Shown here one piece after another: positions 1 to 6,803 of a stretch of 36,992 bases of DNA. A program made the translations under genes and the position numbers. Origin of the DNA: Streptomyces antioxidans (GTDB taxonomy: Bacteria; Actinomycetota; Actinomycetes; Streptomycetales; Streptomycetaceae); NCBI RefSeq assembly GCF_000968685.2, contig NZ_LAKD02000098.1, positions 1-36,992 on the forward strand. Reading direction: 5' to 3'. The number at the start of each line of letters is the position of its first letter. Position 1 is the stretch's first letter. A model generated the notes under the pieces. That model saw only the letters and a program-made list of their open reading frames with translations, did no database searches and was not told the DNA's origin.

Positions 1-2
1 CG

Positions 3-125
3 CATGACCCCGCCCCGGCCCCGGACCCGGTCGCCGCCCCACCCCGCGGCACCCGCGACCGAGGCCGCACCCCCCTCTTCGACCAGTACGCCGACGAGGA
101 CCGACCGCGTGCTGCCAACGAGTGA
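3..125 (+). CDS. C-terminal end of an unidentified protein (gene starts outside the window)
   Basis: An open frame enters from the left edge and stops at TGA 123-125. It encodes about 40 residues ending in TPLFDQYADEDRPRAANE. Nearly all third codon positions are G or C, as expected for a real Streptomyces frame, and the composition (Pro/Ala/Arg-rich stretch, then an acidic tail) looks like a hydrophilic C-terminus. There is too little sequence to name a family. The tRNA-Ala gene follows 75 bp downstream on the same strand. Confidence 0.55.
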   Translation, partial: HDPAPAPDPVAAPPRGTRDRGRTPLFDQYADEDRPRAANE

Positions 126-200
126 CGGGCCCCTCACTGACCAGCGAGGAACGGATTACCAAGCACCCCGAAGGGGATGCTAGAGTTTCACTCGTTGCAA

Positions 201-274
201 GGGCCTGTGGCGCAGACTGGTAGCGCACCTCGTTCGCATCGAGGGGGTCAGGGGTTCAAATCCCCTCAGGTCCA
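201..274 (+). tRNA. tRNA-Ala (anticodon CGC)
   Basis: A complete 74-nt cloverleaf folds by eye. The acceptor arm is GGGCCTG/CAGGTCC, the D arm GCGC/GCGC, the anticodon arm CCTCG/CGAGG with loop TTCGCAT, and the T arm AGGGG/CCCCT with loop TTCAAAT. The anticodon is CGC, which reads the alanine codon GCG. The G3:U70 wobble pair, the main identity element for alanyl-tRNA synthetase, is present, and the discriminator base is A. The 3' CCA is not encoded. A weak -10-like TAGAGT lies at 181-186, but I see no convincing -35. A terminator follows directly. Confidence 0.96.
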
Positions 275-283
275 CCGCAGCTC

Positions 284-318
284 AAAGCCCCCGCCGGGGA
301 TTTCGGCGGGGGCTTTTT
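284..318 (+). terminator. Rho-independent terminator of the tRNA gene
   Basis: A perfect 12-bp stem, AAAGCCCCCGCC (284-295) with GGCGGGGGCTTT (305-316), closes a 9-nt loop and runs into a short T tract. The same hairpin can also serve the dps gene that converges from the right. Confidence 0.9.
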
Positions 319-341
319 GGTGCCTGGTTTTGTGGTGGGGA

Positions 342-839
342 TCAGGCGGAGCGGTTTTCTGCGCTGACCATCCAGGCGTGTTTTTCGAGGGAGTCGATGA
401 TCGCGTGTAGGAGGTCGGCCGTGGAGGGGTCCTCGTTGTCGACCTGGTCGTGGAGGGTGCGGAGGGTGTCTACGGTGGCGCGCAGGCGGGCGGTGATGAG
501 GTCGACGACGGCGGTCACGGTCGCCTCGCCCGCGGGGAACGCGGGGAGGGTGGTTGTCGCTGCCACGGTCTCGGAGCGGCCGTCTGGGACGGCGGCCAGG
601 GCGCGCATGCGTTCGGCGATGGTGTCGGCCGACTCGCGGGCGTCGTCCACGATCTGATCCAGTTGAAGGTGCAGGTCCCGGAAGTTGTGGCCGACCACGT
701 TCCAGTGGGCCTGCTTGCCCTGCAGATGGAGTTCGACGAGATCCACCGCGATCTGCTGCAGTGCTTGGGCGAGCTGTGGCGAGGCCGTGAAACCGGCGAT
801 ATCGCTCTCCGAACGTCGGGAACCCCCAGAAGCGGCCAT
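342..839 (-). CDS. dps: Dps-family DNA-binding ferritin
   Basis: The 165-residue product is a Dps-like mini-ferritin, which oxidises Fe(II) with peroxide, stores iron in a dodecamer and protects DNA. All four classical ferroxidase ligands are present with the spacing known from bacterial Dps: His45 (in AHWNV), His57 (in RDLHLQ), Asp72 and Glu76 (in ADTIAER). The length is typical. I chose the ATG at 837-839 because GGAGA sits 7 nt upstream and the family homology starts soon after; the frame stays open further upstream without a better start. The N-terminus is short and Ser/Arg-rich. The gene is monocistronic and converges on the tRNA terminator. Identification as Dps is secure; which Streptomyces paralogue (DpsA, B or C type) it is cannot be told here. 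Confidence 0.93.
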   Translation of the reverse strand: MAASGGSRRSESDIAGFTASPQLAQALQQIAVDLVELHLQGKQAHWNVVGHNFRDLHLQLDQIVDDARESADTIAERMRALAAVPDGRSETVAATTTLPAFPAGEATVTAVVDLITARLRATVDTLRTLHDQVDNEDPSTADLLHAIIDSLEKHAWMVSAENRSA

Positions 840-1064
840 GGCGTGTCTCCTTCGAAAGCGCCGCGGAGCAGACCCCTGGCACAGGGGGCCCGTGTTCGTA
901 TGCGCTCCAGCCTTAAGGAGGTCGCTCCGCTCCGCCACCGCGCTTGATCCGCTCGGGTGGACGTCCGGCCGCCGGGGCGGGCAGGGGTGGATGAGTGCCG
1001 GTACCTAAGGAAAGTGAGTACCTGGGGCGATCCCGGGGCGTGCGGTGCGCGATTGGGTGGCACG

Positions 1065-1424
1065 GTGAACGAGACAGCTGCCGCGGGAGCGGGTGCCGAC
1101 GAGGCGGCCGACGCCGCGCATGACCGTAGAGTCCGTACGGTGGCCAAGGTCGGGCTGGCGCTGCTGGTGCCCATGGCCGTCGTCAGTATCGTCCTCGCCC
1201 TCATGACCGAGCGGGCCGCCGATTGCGTCATGTATGGCAACCAGTGCTCGTCCGTGCCCGGCCCGGTGATCTTCGCGTCGTTTCTGGCATCCGCGGGTTT
1301 CGGGGTCTTCGCCGTCGGCTGTCCTCGGGAGCGGCTGCCGTTTCCCTCGGCGCGGTCGTGGGCGGTCAAGCTGCAGGGATCCGCCCAGGTCATGATGGCG
1401 ATGTTGCTGCTGACGTCGCCCTGA
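1065..1424 (+). CDS. Small integral membrane protein, unknown function
   Basis: A 119-residue frame from GTG 1065 encodes an Ala/Glu/Asp-rich N-terminal tail of about 25 residues, a first membrane segment (KVGLALLVPMAVVSIVLALM), a short Cys-containing extracytoplasmic loop (CVMYGNQCSS), and a second membrane segment near PVIFASFLASAGFGVFAV. A third, weaker hydrophobic stretch (VMMAMLLLTSP) ends the protein. The two loop cysteines could form a disulfide. I do not recognise a family. The start is uncertain: the GTG at 1014 follows a purine-rich AAGGAAA too closely, and GTG 1065 has only GGGTGG upstream. Coding is supported by GC-rich third positions and a sensible membrane topology. Confidence 0.6.
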   Translation: MNETAAAGAGADEAADAAHDRRVRTVAKVGLALLVPMAVVSIVLALMTERAADCVMYGNQCSSVPGPVIFASFLASAGFGVFAVGCPRERLPFPSARSWAVKLQGSAQVMMAMLLLTSP

Positions 1425-1641
1425 GGGGTCGGGGGCGCGGGGGAGGTCGCGATGTCATGGAATCGTGCTTACCGCGTTCGTGTTTGGTGCGGGCCGGGGG
1501 ACAGGTGATGGAGCTGGCCAGGGGCACCGGCATAGTAGATGCCCGGTCCTGTGGCTCCATGGCGTGAAAGCGCCGTAGGACAGAGGGCGGCACAGCACAT
1601 CACAGCGCGACAACTGCACCACAACAGGGGGATAAGGCTCC

Positions 1642-2808
1642 ATGCCACTCATACGCCATTCCACCGTGGCGGCCGCGGCCATGACCGCGCTGCTGGTGGT
1701 CTCCGCTTCGGCCTGTGGGCCCGGTGACGACGAGGCGGCTTCCTCGTCGAACTCCTCGGCCGCGTCCACGGGGCAGCAGGCCAAGGACGGGATCAAGCTG
1801 CCCGATGGCGTCCCGACGAGTCTGGGCGACTTGAAGAAGTGGAAGGAGGGCGGCTGGAAGGACTGGGACAAGTGGGCCCGCAAGGCATCGGAATTCGCCA
1901 ATCCGATCATCAAGGACTTCTGGCAGCCCAAGAGGATGGCCAAGGCGAAGGACTCGTCGCACACCGTCTCCACGCAGAGCGCCGGTCAGGACCAGGCGGC
2001 CACCGACCCCGAGCCGCCCGCCGTGCCGGCCAAGCAGGTCTCGCGGCCGTATCACCAGAACATGGCGCCGGTCGGGAAGGTGTTCTTCGACAGCCCCGAG
2101 GGGCCGATGGTGTGCTCAGGCACGGTCATCGACGACCCGGCCCACCCGGGGAAGTCCAACCTGGTGTGGACCGCGGGCCATTGTGTGCACTCCGGTAAGC
2201 AGGGCGGCTGGATGCGCAACATCGTGTTCGTGCCCTCGTACAACGACAACGGGCTGTCGGCCGAGCGGACCCAGTCGGCGTCGCAGAACGAGGTCAACCC
2301 CTATGGCGTGTGGTGGGCGGACTGGTCGCAGACCTCGTCCGAGTGGATGGGGGACGGCGGTAAGACCGGCGGGGTGGGGTCGGCGTACGACTTCGCGGTG
2401 CTGCATGTGAAGCCCGAGAACGGCGGCGGGAAGTCGCTCCAGGAGACGGTCGGGGCCTCGGTGCCGGTGTGGTTCGGGTCGCCGTCGGCGGATCGGGTGA
2501 GCTCGATCGGCGCGTACGGCTATCCGCAGGCCCCGCCGTACGACGGGGCGAAGATGTTCAACTGCACCAGCAGGCCGGGTCGACTGTCGTTCTCGCCCAC
2601 CTCGCCGACGATGTACCGGATCGGCTGCTCGATGACCGGCGGCACTTCGGGCGGTGGCTGGTTCGTCAACCGCGGCGGCAAGACGGTGCTGGTGTCCAAC
2701 AGTTCGATCGGCTCCTACGGACACACCTGGCTCGCCGGACCGCATCTGGGGACCGAGGCGGAGGGCGTGTTCCAGGCCATCAGCAAGAAGTTCGCCGGTC
2801 GGGGCTGA
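1642..2808 (+). CDS. Secreted trypsin-like (chymotrypsin-fold) serine protease, probable lipoprotein
   Basis: The 388-residue precursor starts with a Sec-type signal peptide ending in ASAC, so Cys25 is a likely lipidation site (an acceptable but not ideal lipobox). Residues 30-140 are a low-complexity Ser/Ala stretch, a Lys/Trp-rich segment (KKWKEGGWKDWDKWA) and a Pro/Gln linker, resembling a propeptide or surface spacer. The protease domain has the full triad: His180 in TAGHC, Asp250 in AYDFAVLHV and Ser336 in GGTSGGGW. This resembles the V8/glutamyl-endopeptidase-like trypsin peptidases common in Streptomyces. Four cysteines in the domain could give two disulfides. The gene stands alone. 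Its natural substrate cannot be inferred. Confidence 0.9.
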   Translation: MPLIRHSTVAAAAMTALLVVSASACGPGDDEAASSSNSSAASTGQQAKDGIKLPDGVPTSLGDLKKWKEGGWKDWDKWARKASEFANPIIKDFWQPKRMAKAKDSSHTVSTQSAGQDQAATDPEPPAVPAKQVSRPYHQNMAPVGKVFFDSPEGPMVCSGTVIDDPAHPGKSNLVWTAGHCVHSGKQGGWMRNIVFVPSYNDNGLSAERTQSASQNEVNPYGVWWADWSQTSSEWMGDGGKTGGVGSAYDFAVLHVKPENGGGKSLQETVGASVPVWFGSPSADRVSSIGAYGYPQAPPYDGAKMFNCTSRPGRLSFSPTSPTMYRIGCSMTGGTSGGGWFVNRGGKTVLVSNSSIGSYGHTWLAGPHLGTEAEGVFQAISKKFAGRG

Positions 2809-2835
2809 CCGGCTCGCAGATGTGTGACAGGTGGT

Positions 2836-2868
2836 GAGGGCCCGTTCCGGGTGCGGAGCGGGCCCCTC
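2836..2868 (+). terminator. Probable terminator hairpin between convergent genes
   Basis: An imperfect GC-rich stem pairs GAGGGCCCGTTCC (2836-2848) with GGAGCGGGCCCCTC (2855-2868), with one bulge and one G-U pair around a 6-nt loop. It has no T tract, the form common in actinomycetes. It lies between the protease gene and the oppositely oriented acetyltransferase gene. Confidence 0.7.
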
Positions 2869-2869
2869 G

Positions 2870-3451
2870 TCACGGCCTTACGGATGGCATTTTGCGGGCC
2901 GTGTCCGTAAGGCCATCCGTGAAGCCATCCGTAAGGCTGGCCGCGCCCGCCGTGCCGGTGGCGTCCGTCGCGTCCGTAAGGAGCTTGCCGTAGCAGCGGC
3001 TGCTCTCCTCGAAGCGGTAGAACCCGAACTTCGTCACCGGTGTGTAGCCGGAGGAGGTGTACAGCGCGATGGCCTCGGGCTGCTCGGTGCCGGTCTCCAG
3101 GACCATCCGCAGCCGCCCCGCCTCCCGCGCGCTGTCCTCCAGCGCCGCGAGGATCCGCCGGGCCAGCCCCCGCCCGCGCGCCGCGCGCACCACGAACATC
3201 CGCTTGATCTCGGCGTCCCCGTCCTCGTAGCCCTCATCGCTGCGCTCTTGGCTGCGCCAGCCGCCGCTCGCGACCGGGGTGCCGTCCGTGTCGTAGACGA
3301 TGAGGTAGAGGCCGTGCGGCGGGTCGAAGTGGGCCGCGTCCATATGCGTCAGATCCCCTACGCCGTCATAGCGCTCGGCGTACTCCACCTGCACTTCCTC
3401 GTCGAGTTTGCGGGCGTCAGGGTGATCGTAGCGAATGACTCGAACGTCCAT
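2870..3451 (-). CDS. GNAT-family N-acetyltransferase
   Basis: The 193-residue protein has the GNAT fold signature. Motif A is seen in IKRMFVVRAARGRGLARRIL, whose RGRGLA segment is the Q/RxxGxG/A pyrophosphate-binding loop for acetyl-CoA. It is followed by LETGTEQPEAIALYTSSGY, the motif B region. The substrate is unknown. The start ATG at 3449-3451 is the natural one for MDVRVIRYDHPDA; the only nearby purine-rich sequence, GGAAG, is 13 nt upstream, so initiation may be weak or leaderless. The last 35 residues (TDATDATGTAGAASLTDGFT and onward) fall outside the fold. They are Thr/Asp/Gly-rich and derive from local DNA repeats carrying CCGTAAGG. The gene is divergent from the exonuclease III gene. 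Confidence 0.88.
   Translation of the reverse strand: MDVRVIRYDHPDARKLDEEVQVEYAERYDGVGDLTHMDAAHFDPPHGLYLIVYDTDGTPVASGGWRSQERSDEGYEDGDAEIKRMFVVRAARGRGLARRILAALEDSAREAGRLRMVLETGTEQPEAIALYTSSGYTPVTKFGFYRFEESSRCYGKLLTDATDATGTAGAASLTDGFTDGLTDTARKMPSVRP
2876..2981. repeat. Cluster of four CCGTAAGG octamers in the GNAT 3' end
   Basis: CCGTAAGG occurs at 2905-2912, 2929-2936 and 2974-2981, and its complement CCTTACGG at 2876-2883. The first three sites share GCCATCCGT-like neighbours (2912-2930), which points to local duplication. On the minus strand the repeats encode the repetitive Thr-Asp tail of the acetyltransferase. Confidence 0.8.
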
Positions 3452-3514
3452 GCGATGGATCGTACTTCCACGCAGGGGGAGGGGCCGTGGTTTTTGTCGC
3501 GTATCGTGCCGGGC

Positions 3515-4318
3515 GTGCTCACCGTGACGACCGTGAATGTGAACGGGCTGCGCGCCGCCGCCAAGAAGGGCTTCGTCTCCTGGCTGGACGGTACCGCGGC
3601 CGATGTGGTGTGCCTCCAGGAGGTGCGCGCCGAGCCCAAGGAGCTGCCCGAGGCGGTACGCGAACCCGATGGCTGGCATGTGGTGCACGCCCCCGCGGCG
3701 GCCAAGGGGCGGGCCGGGGTGTCGGTGTACGCCCGGCGCGAGCTGGAGGGCGTCCGGGTCGGCTTCGGGTCGTCCGAGTTCGACGGCAGTGGCCGCTATG
3801 TGGAGGTCGATCTGCCGGGCGTGACCGTCGGCAGCCTGTACCTCCCCTCGGGTGAGGTCGGTACGGACCGTCAGGACGAGAAGGAGCGCTTCATGGCGGA
3901 GTTCCTTCCGTATCTGAAGGAGCTGCGCGAGCGCGCGGCGGCCGGTGGGCGCGAGGCGCTGGTGTGCGGCGACTGGAACATCGCCCACCAGGAGGCCGAC
4001 CTCAAGAACTGGAAGGCCAACCAGAAGAAGTCCGGCTTCCTGCCGGACGAGCGCGCCTGGCTGACCAGCGTCTTCGAGGAGGTGGCGTACGTGGACGTGG
4101 TGCGCGCCCTGCACCCGGACGTCGCCGGTCCCTACTCGTGGTGGTCCTACCGCGGCCGGGCCTTCGACAACGACGCGGGTTGGCGCATCGACTACCAGAT
4201 CTCCACCCCGGGGCTCGCCGGGCGCGCGGTCAAGGCGGTCGTGGAGCGGGCGGCCGCCTATGACCAGCGGTGGAGCGACCACGCCCCGGTGACGGTGGCC
4301 TACGGCCCGGCTCGCTGA
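3515..4318 (+). CDS. xth: Exodeoxyribonuclease III / AP endonuclease (ExoIII family)
   Basis: The 267-residue product belongs to the EEP (exonuclease-endonuclease-phosphatase) superfamily, ExoIII/XthA type, which cleaves abasic sites and trims 3' ends in base-excision repair. The catalytic residues are visible: the NVNG strand at residues 6-9, the metal ligand Glu36 in CLQE, Asp153 and Asn155 in GDWNIAH, and the Asp255-His256 pair in SDHAPV. The length matches the family. I chose GTG 3515 because homologues begin with a strand equivalent to LTVTTVNVNG; the frame is open far upstream but that sequence is not homologous. No clear Shine-Dalgarno precedes it, so translation could be leaderless. 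It is divergent from the GNAT gene with 63 bp between starts. Confidence 0.93.
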   Translation: MLTVTTVNVNGLRAAAKKGFVSWLDGTAADVVCLQEVRAEPKELPEAVREPDGWHVVHAPAAAKGRAGVSVYARRELEGVRVGFGSSEFDGSGRYVEVDLPGVTVGSLYLPSGEVGTDRQDEKERFMAEFLPYLKELRERAAAGGREALVCGDWNIAHQEADLKNWKANQKKSGFLPDERAWLTSVFEEVAYVDVVRALHPDVAGPYSWWSYRGRAFDNDAGWRIDYQISTPGLAGRAVKAVVERAAAYDQRWSDHAPVTVAYGPAR

Positions 4319-4383
4319 GGTTCGCGGGTCCCTGGGCCGGTGGGGCCACCGCCCCCTCCTCCGGTGACTCGCCGGTCCCGCGT

Positions 4384-5124
4384 TCACTGATCTTCTGAGG
4401 CACCGCCCCTGGGCGGTGCCTCGTCCAACTCCGCCTGCATCCGGCGGTTCATGGCCATCGTCAGTTCCGCGTCCACCGCGCTCGTGGCCAGTGGCCGCAG
4501 CCGCTCCACGGTCTCGCCGACGTCCTCGCCGCGCTCCACGGCGTCCGCCAGCACATGGGCGCGCAGCAGTGTGACGAAGGTCTCGGCGATCGCTTCCACA
4601 TGCTCGCGCACCTCGCGCGCCGCGCCGAGCACGGCGGCCAGCGGGACGCCCTGCTCGACCAGGGCGTGTGAGACGTCCAGCAGGCGGCGGCTGAGGTGGA
4701 CGATCTCGTCGCCGTCGACGGCCAGATAGCCGAGGTCGAGGGAGGTGCTGAGGTTTTCCGGGGTGACCTCGCCGTGGAAGTAGTCGGCTAGCGCCTCGGG
4801 CCTGAGCCGGACCGGGGTCTCGGCGGGCCAGGATGCGGCGCCGGGCAGCCCGAGTAGTTCGCCGACGTCCCGGCGACCGCTTTCGAAGGCGGCGAGCAGC
4901 TCGGCGATCCCGCCGAGGGTGTGGCCACGGTCCAGCAGGGCAGCGATGGTCCGCAGCCGGGCCAGATGGTGGTCGTCGTACCAGGCGATCCGGCCCTCGC
5001 GGCGCGGCGGCGGCAGCAGCTTGCGCTCGCGGTAGAAACGCAGGGTGCGCACGGTGATCCCGGCCTTCTCGGCCAGTTCCGTCATGCGGTACTCGCGTAC
5101 CTCGTCCGCTTCGCTCGTCGCCAC
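4384..5124 (-). CDS. MerR-family transcriptional regulator
   Basis: The 246-residue protein has a typical MerR winged-helix domain at about residues 13-85, starting MTELAEKAGITVRTLRFYRE and including the wing KLLPPPRREGRIAWYDDHHL. A dimerisation helix follows. The C-terminal 150 residues are a mostly helical effector domain without the cysteine cluster of metal sensors, so a small organic ligand is likelier than a metal. MerR proteins bind within over-long promoter spacers. Here the gene is divergent from the Baeyer-Villiger monooxygenase operon, and the 149-bp gap holds two inverted repeats, so it probably controls that operon and perhaps itself. The stop codon lies 65 bp from the convergent exonuclease gene. 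Confidence 0.93.
   Translation of the reverse strand: MATSEADEVREYRMTELAEKAGITVRTLRFYRERKLLPPPRREGRIAWYDDHHLARLRTIAALLDRGHTLGGIAELLAAFESGRRDVGELLGLPGAASWPAETPVRLRPEALADYFHGEVTPENLSTSLDLGYLAVDGDEIVHLSRRLLDVSHALVEQGVPLAAVLGAAREVREHVEAIAETFVTLLRAHVLADAVERGEDVGETVERLRPLATSAVDAELTMAMNRRMQAELDEAPPRGGASEDQ
4397..4422. terminator. Hairpin inside the merR 3' end, likely bidirectional terminator
   Basis: An 11-bp perfect stem, GAGGCACCGCC (4397-4407) with GGCGGTGCCTC (4412-4422), has a 4-nt loop. It lies within the last codons of merR, just after the convergent exonuclease gene, and has no T tract. It probably ends transcription of the exonuclease gene. Confidence 0.6.
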
Positions 5125-5186
5125 GGGGAAAGCCTATGCCGCGGCCGGTCGGGTGCGACCGCCGGTAACTTCGTTATCCACAGCCC

Positions 5187-5200
5187 CTACCGCTCGGTAG
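5187..5200. promoter_or_regulatory. Inverted repeat, candidate operator for the monooxygenase operon
   Basis: CTACCG-CT-CGGTAG is a dyad with 6-bp arms and a 2-nt centre in the merR/monooxygenase divergent gap. A -10-like TACGCT at 5211-5216 would place this dyad over the -35 region. It may bind the neighbouring MerR protein or a TetR-type regulator encoded elsewhere. Confidence 0.45.
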
Positions 5201-5221
5201 ATCCCTGCCCTACGCTCCCAT

Positions 5222-5243
5222 CGTGCCAGTGATTGCTGGCACG
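5222..5243. promoter_or_regulatory. Second inverted repeat upstream of the monooxygenase start
   Basis: CGTGCCAG (5222-5229) and CTGGCACG (5236-5243) are perfect 8-bp arms around a 6-nt spacer. They end 30 bp before the ATG, near the expected transcription start. This is either an operator or a small leader hairpin. Confidence 0.45.
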
Positions 5244-5273
5244 GTCGTATTCGCGTTCGTGGAAGGCGGCGGC

Positions 5274-6803
5274 ATGGCTGGGCTGACGCATGAGCATGTA
5301 CGGGTGGCGGTGATCGGGGCCGGATTCGGCGGGCTGGGAGCGGCGGTGCGGCTGCGCCGCGAGGGCATCACGGACTTCGTGGTGCTGGAGCGCGCGGACG
5401 CGGTCGGCGGGACCTGGCGGGACAACAGCTATCCGGGCTGTGCCTGCGATGTCCCGTCGCATCTGTACTCCTTCTCCTTCGCGCCCAATCCCGACTGGCC
5501 GCGGAACTTCTCGGGTCAGCCCCATATCCGGGCCTATCTGGAGCGGGTCGCGGACACCTTCGGGCTGCGGCCCCATCTGCGCTTCGGCGCCGAGGTGCGG
5601 TCCCTGCGCTGGGACACCGAGGCGGTGCACTGGGAGGTGGAGACGGCGCGGGGCTCGCTGACCGCCGATGTGGTGGTGAGCGCCACCGGTCCGCTCGCCG
5701 ACCCGCGGATTCCGGACATCCCGGGGCTCGACGGCTTCCCCGGCGCCGTCTTCCACTCCGCGCGCTGGGACCACACCACCGATCTGCGCGGCAAGCGGGT
5801 GGCGGTGATCGGCACCGGTGCCTCGGCCATCCAGATCGTCCCCGCCATCCAGCGCGAGGTCGGCCGGCTCACCCTCTTCCAGCGCACCCCGCCCTGGGTG
5901 CTGCCGCGGATGGACCGCCGGATCAGCGGCCTCGAGCGCTGGTTGCACTCAAAGATCCCGGCCACCCGGTCGCTGCGCCGCGGGGTGCTGTGGGGCATCC
6001 GGGAGCTGCAGGTCGGGGCCTTCACCAAGCGGCCGGGCGAGATGCGGTTCGTGGAGCGGCTGGCCCGCGCCCATATGCGACGGGCCATCAAGGACCCGGG
6101 GCTGCGGGCGGTGCTGACCCCCGACTACCGCATCGGCTGCAAGCGCATCCTGCTCTCCAACGACTACTATCCGGCGCTCGCCCAGCCGCATGTGGACGTG
6201 GCCCCGACGGGGTTGAAGGAGGTGCGTGGCAGCACTCTGGTCGGTGCCGACGGCACCGAGACCGAGGCCGACGTGATCGTCTTCGGCACCGGCTTCCGCG
6301 TGACCGACATCCCCATAGCGCAGCGGGTGACCGGGGCGCGCGGGACGACGCTCGGGGAAGAGTGGAAGGGCGGGATGGAGGCGCTGCGCGGCACCAGCCC
6401 GGCGGGCTTCCCCAACTTCCTGACCATCATCGGGCCGAACACCGGCCTCGGGAACAGCTCGATGATCCTCGTCATCGAGGCGCAGCTGGCCTATCTGGCC
6501 GACTATCTGCGCCAGTTGGACACCCTCGGCGGCAAGGTCGCGCTGGACGCCCGGCCGTCGGCGGTGCGCGCCTACAACGACATGATCCAGGAGAGGATGG
6601 AACGAACGGTGTGGACCACCGGAGGCTGCGACAGCTGGTACCTCGACAACGGCCGTAACACCACCCTGTGGCCCGGGACGACATCCGAGCTGAGGAGGGT
6701 CACCCGGCGCGTGGACCTCGCCGAGTACACGGTGGTGCGGCCGCGCACCGGGCCGGTCAAGGCCACGGTGTCCACGGCAGACGCGGGGAGGGGGTCGCGG
6801 TGA
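5274..6803 (+). CDS. Type I Baeyer-Villiger / flavin-containing monooxygenase
   Basis: The 509-residue flavoprotein inserts oxygen next to a carbonyl, or oxygenates a related substrate, using FAD and NADPH. The FAD-binding motif is GAGFGG (residues 15-20), the NADPH-binding motif GTGASA (residues 180-185), and between them lies the full Baeyer-Villiger fingerprint FPGAVFHSARWD (F155 to W165, pattern FxGxxxHxxxW). The length is normal. I chose ATG 5274 because GGAAGG sits 7 nt upstream; the GTG at 5223 falls inside an inverted repeat and lacks a ribosome binding site. It is the first gene of a three-gene coupled operon whose layout resembles the mycobacterial mymA (Rv3083) locus. The substrate is unknown; long-chain or cyclic ketones are a reasonable guess. 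Confidence 0.93.
   Translation: MAGLTHEHVRVAVIGAGFGGLGAAVRLRREGITDFVVLERADAVGGTWRDNSYPGCACDVPSHLYSFSFAPNPDWPRNFSGQPHIRAYLERVADTFGLRPHLRFGAEVRSLRWDTEAVHWEVETARGSLTADVVVSATGPLADPRIPDIPGLDGFPGAVFHSARWDHTTDLRGKRVAVIGTGASAIQIVPAIQREVGRLTLFQRTPPWVLPRMDRRISGLERWLHSKIPATRSLRRGVLWGIRELQVGAFTKRPGEMRFVERLARAHMRRAIKDPGLRAVLTPDYRIGCKRILLSNDYYPALAQPHVDVAPTGLKEVRGSTLVGADGTETEADVIVFGTGFRVTDIPIAQRVTGARGTTLGEEWKGGMEALRGTSPAGFPNFLTIIGPNTGLGNSSMILVIEAQLAYLADYLRQLDTLGGKVALDARPSAVRAYNDMIQERMERTVWTTGGCDSWYLDNGRNTTLWPGTTSELRRVTRRVDLAEYTVVRPRTGPVKATVSTADAGRGSR

Noticed and set aside
201..318. tRNA-Ala as an integration site for a mobile element
   Set aside because: There is no duplicated tRNA 3' end, integrase or anomalous gene content downstream; the neighbouring gene is a normal Dps.
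2831..3514. Plus-strand extension upstream of the exonuclease III gene
   Set aside because: It is antisense to the GNAT gene, and the exonuclease homology begins only at GTG 3515.
3452..4387. Minus-strand frame upstream of the GNAT start, opposite exonuclease III
   Set aside because: Arg/His/Pro-rich translation typical of a shadow frame; GNAT homology begins at the ATG ending at 3451.
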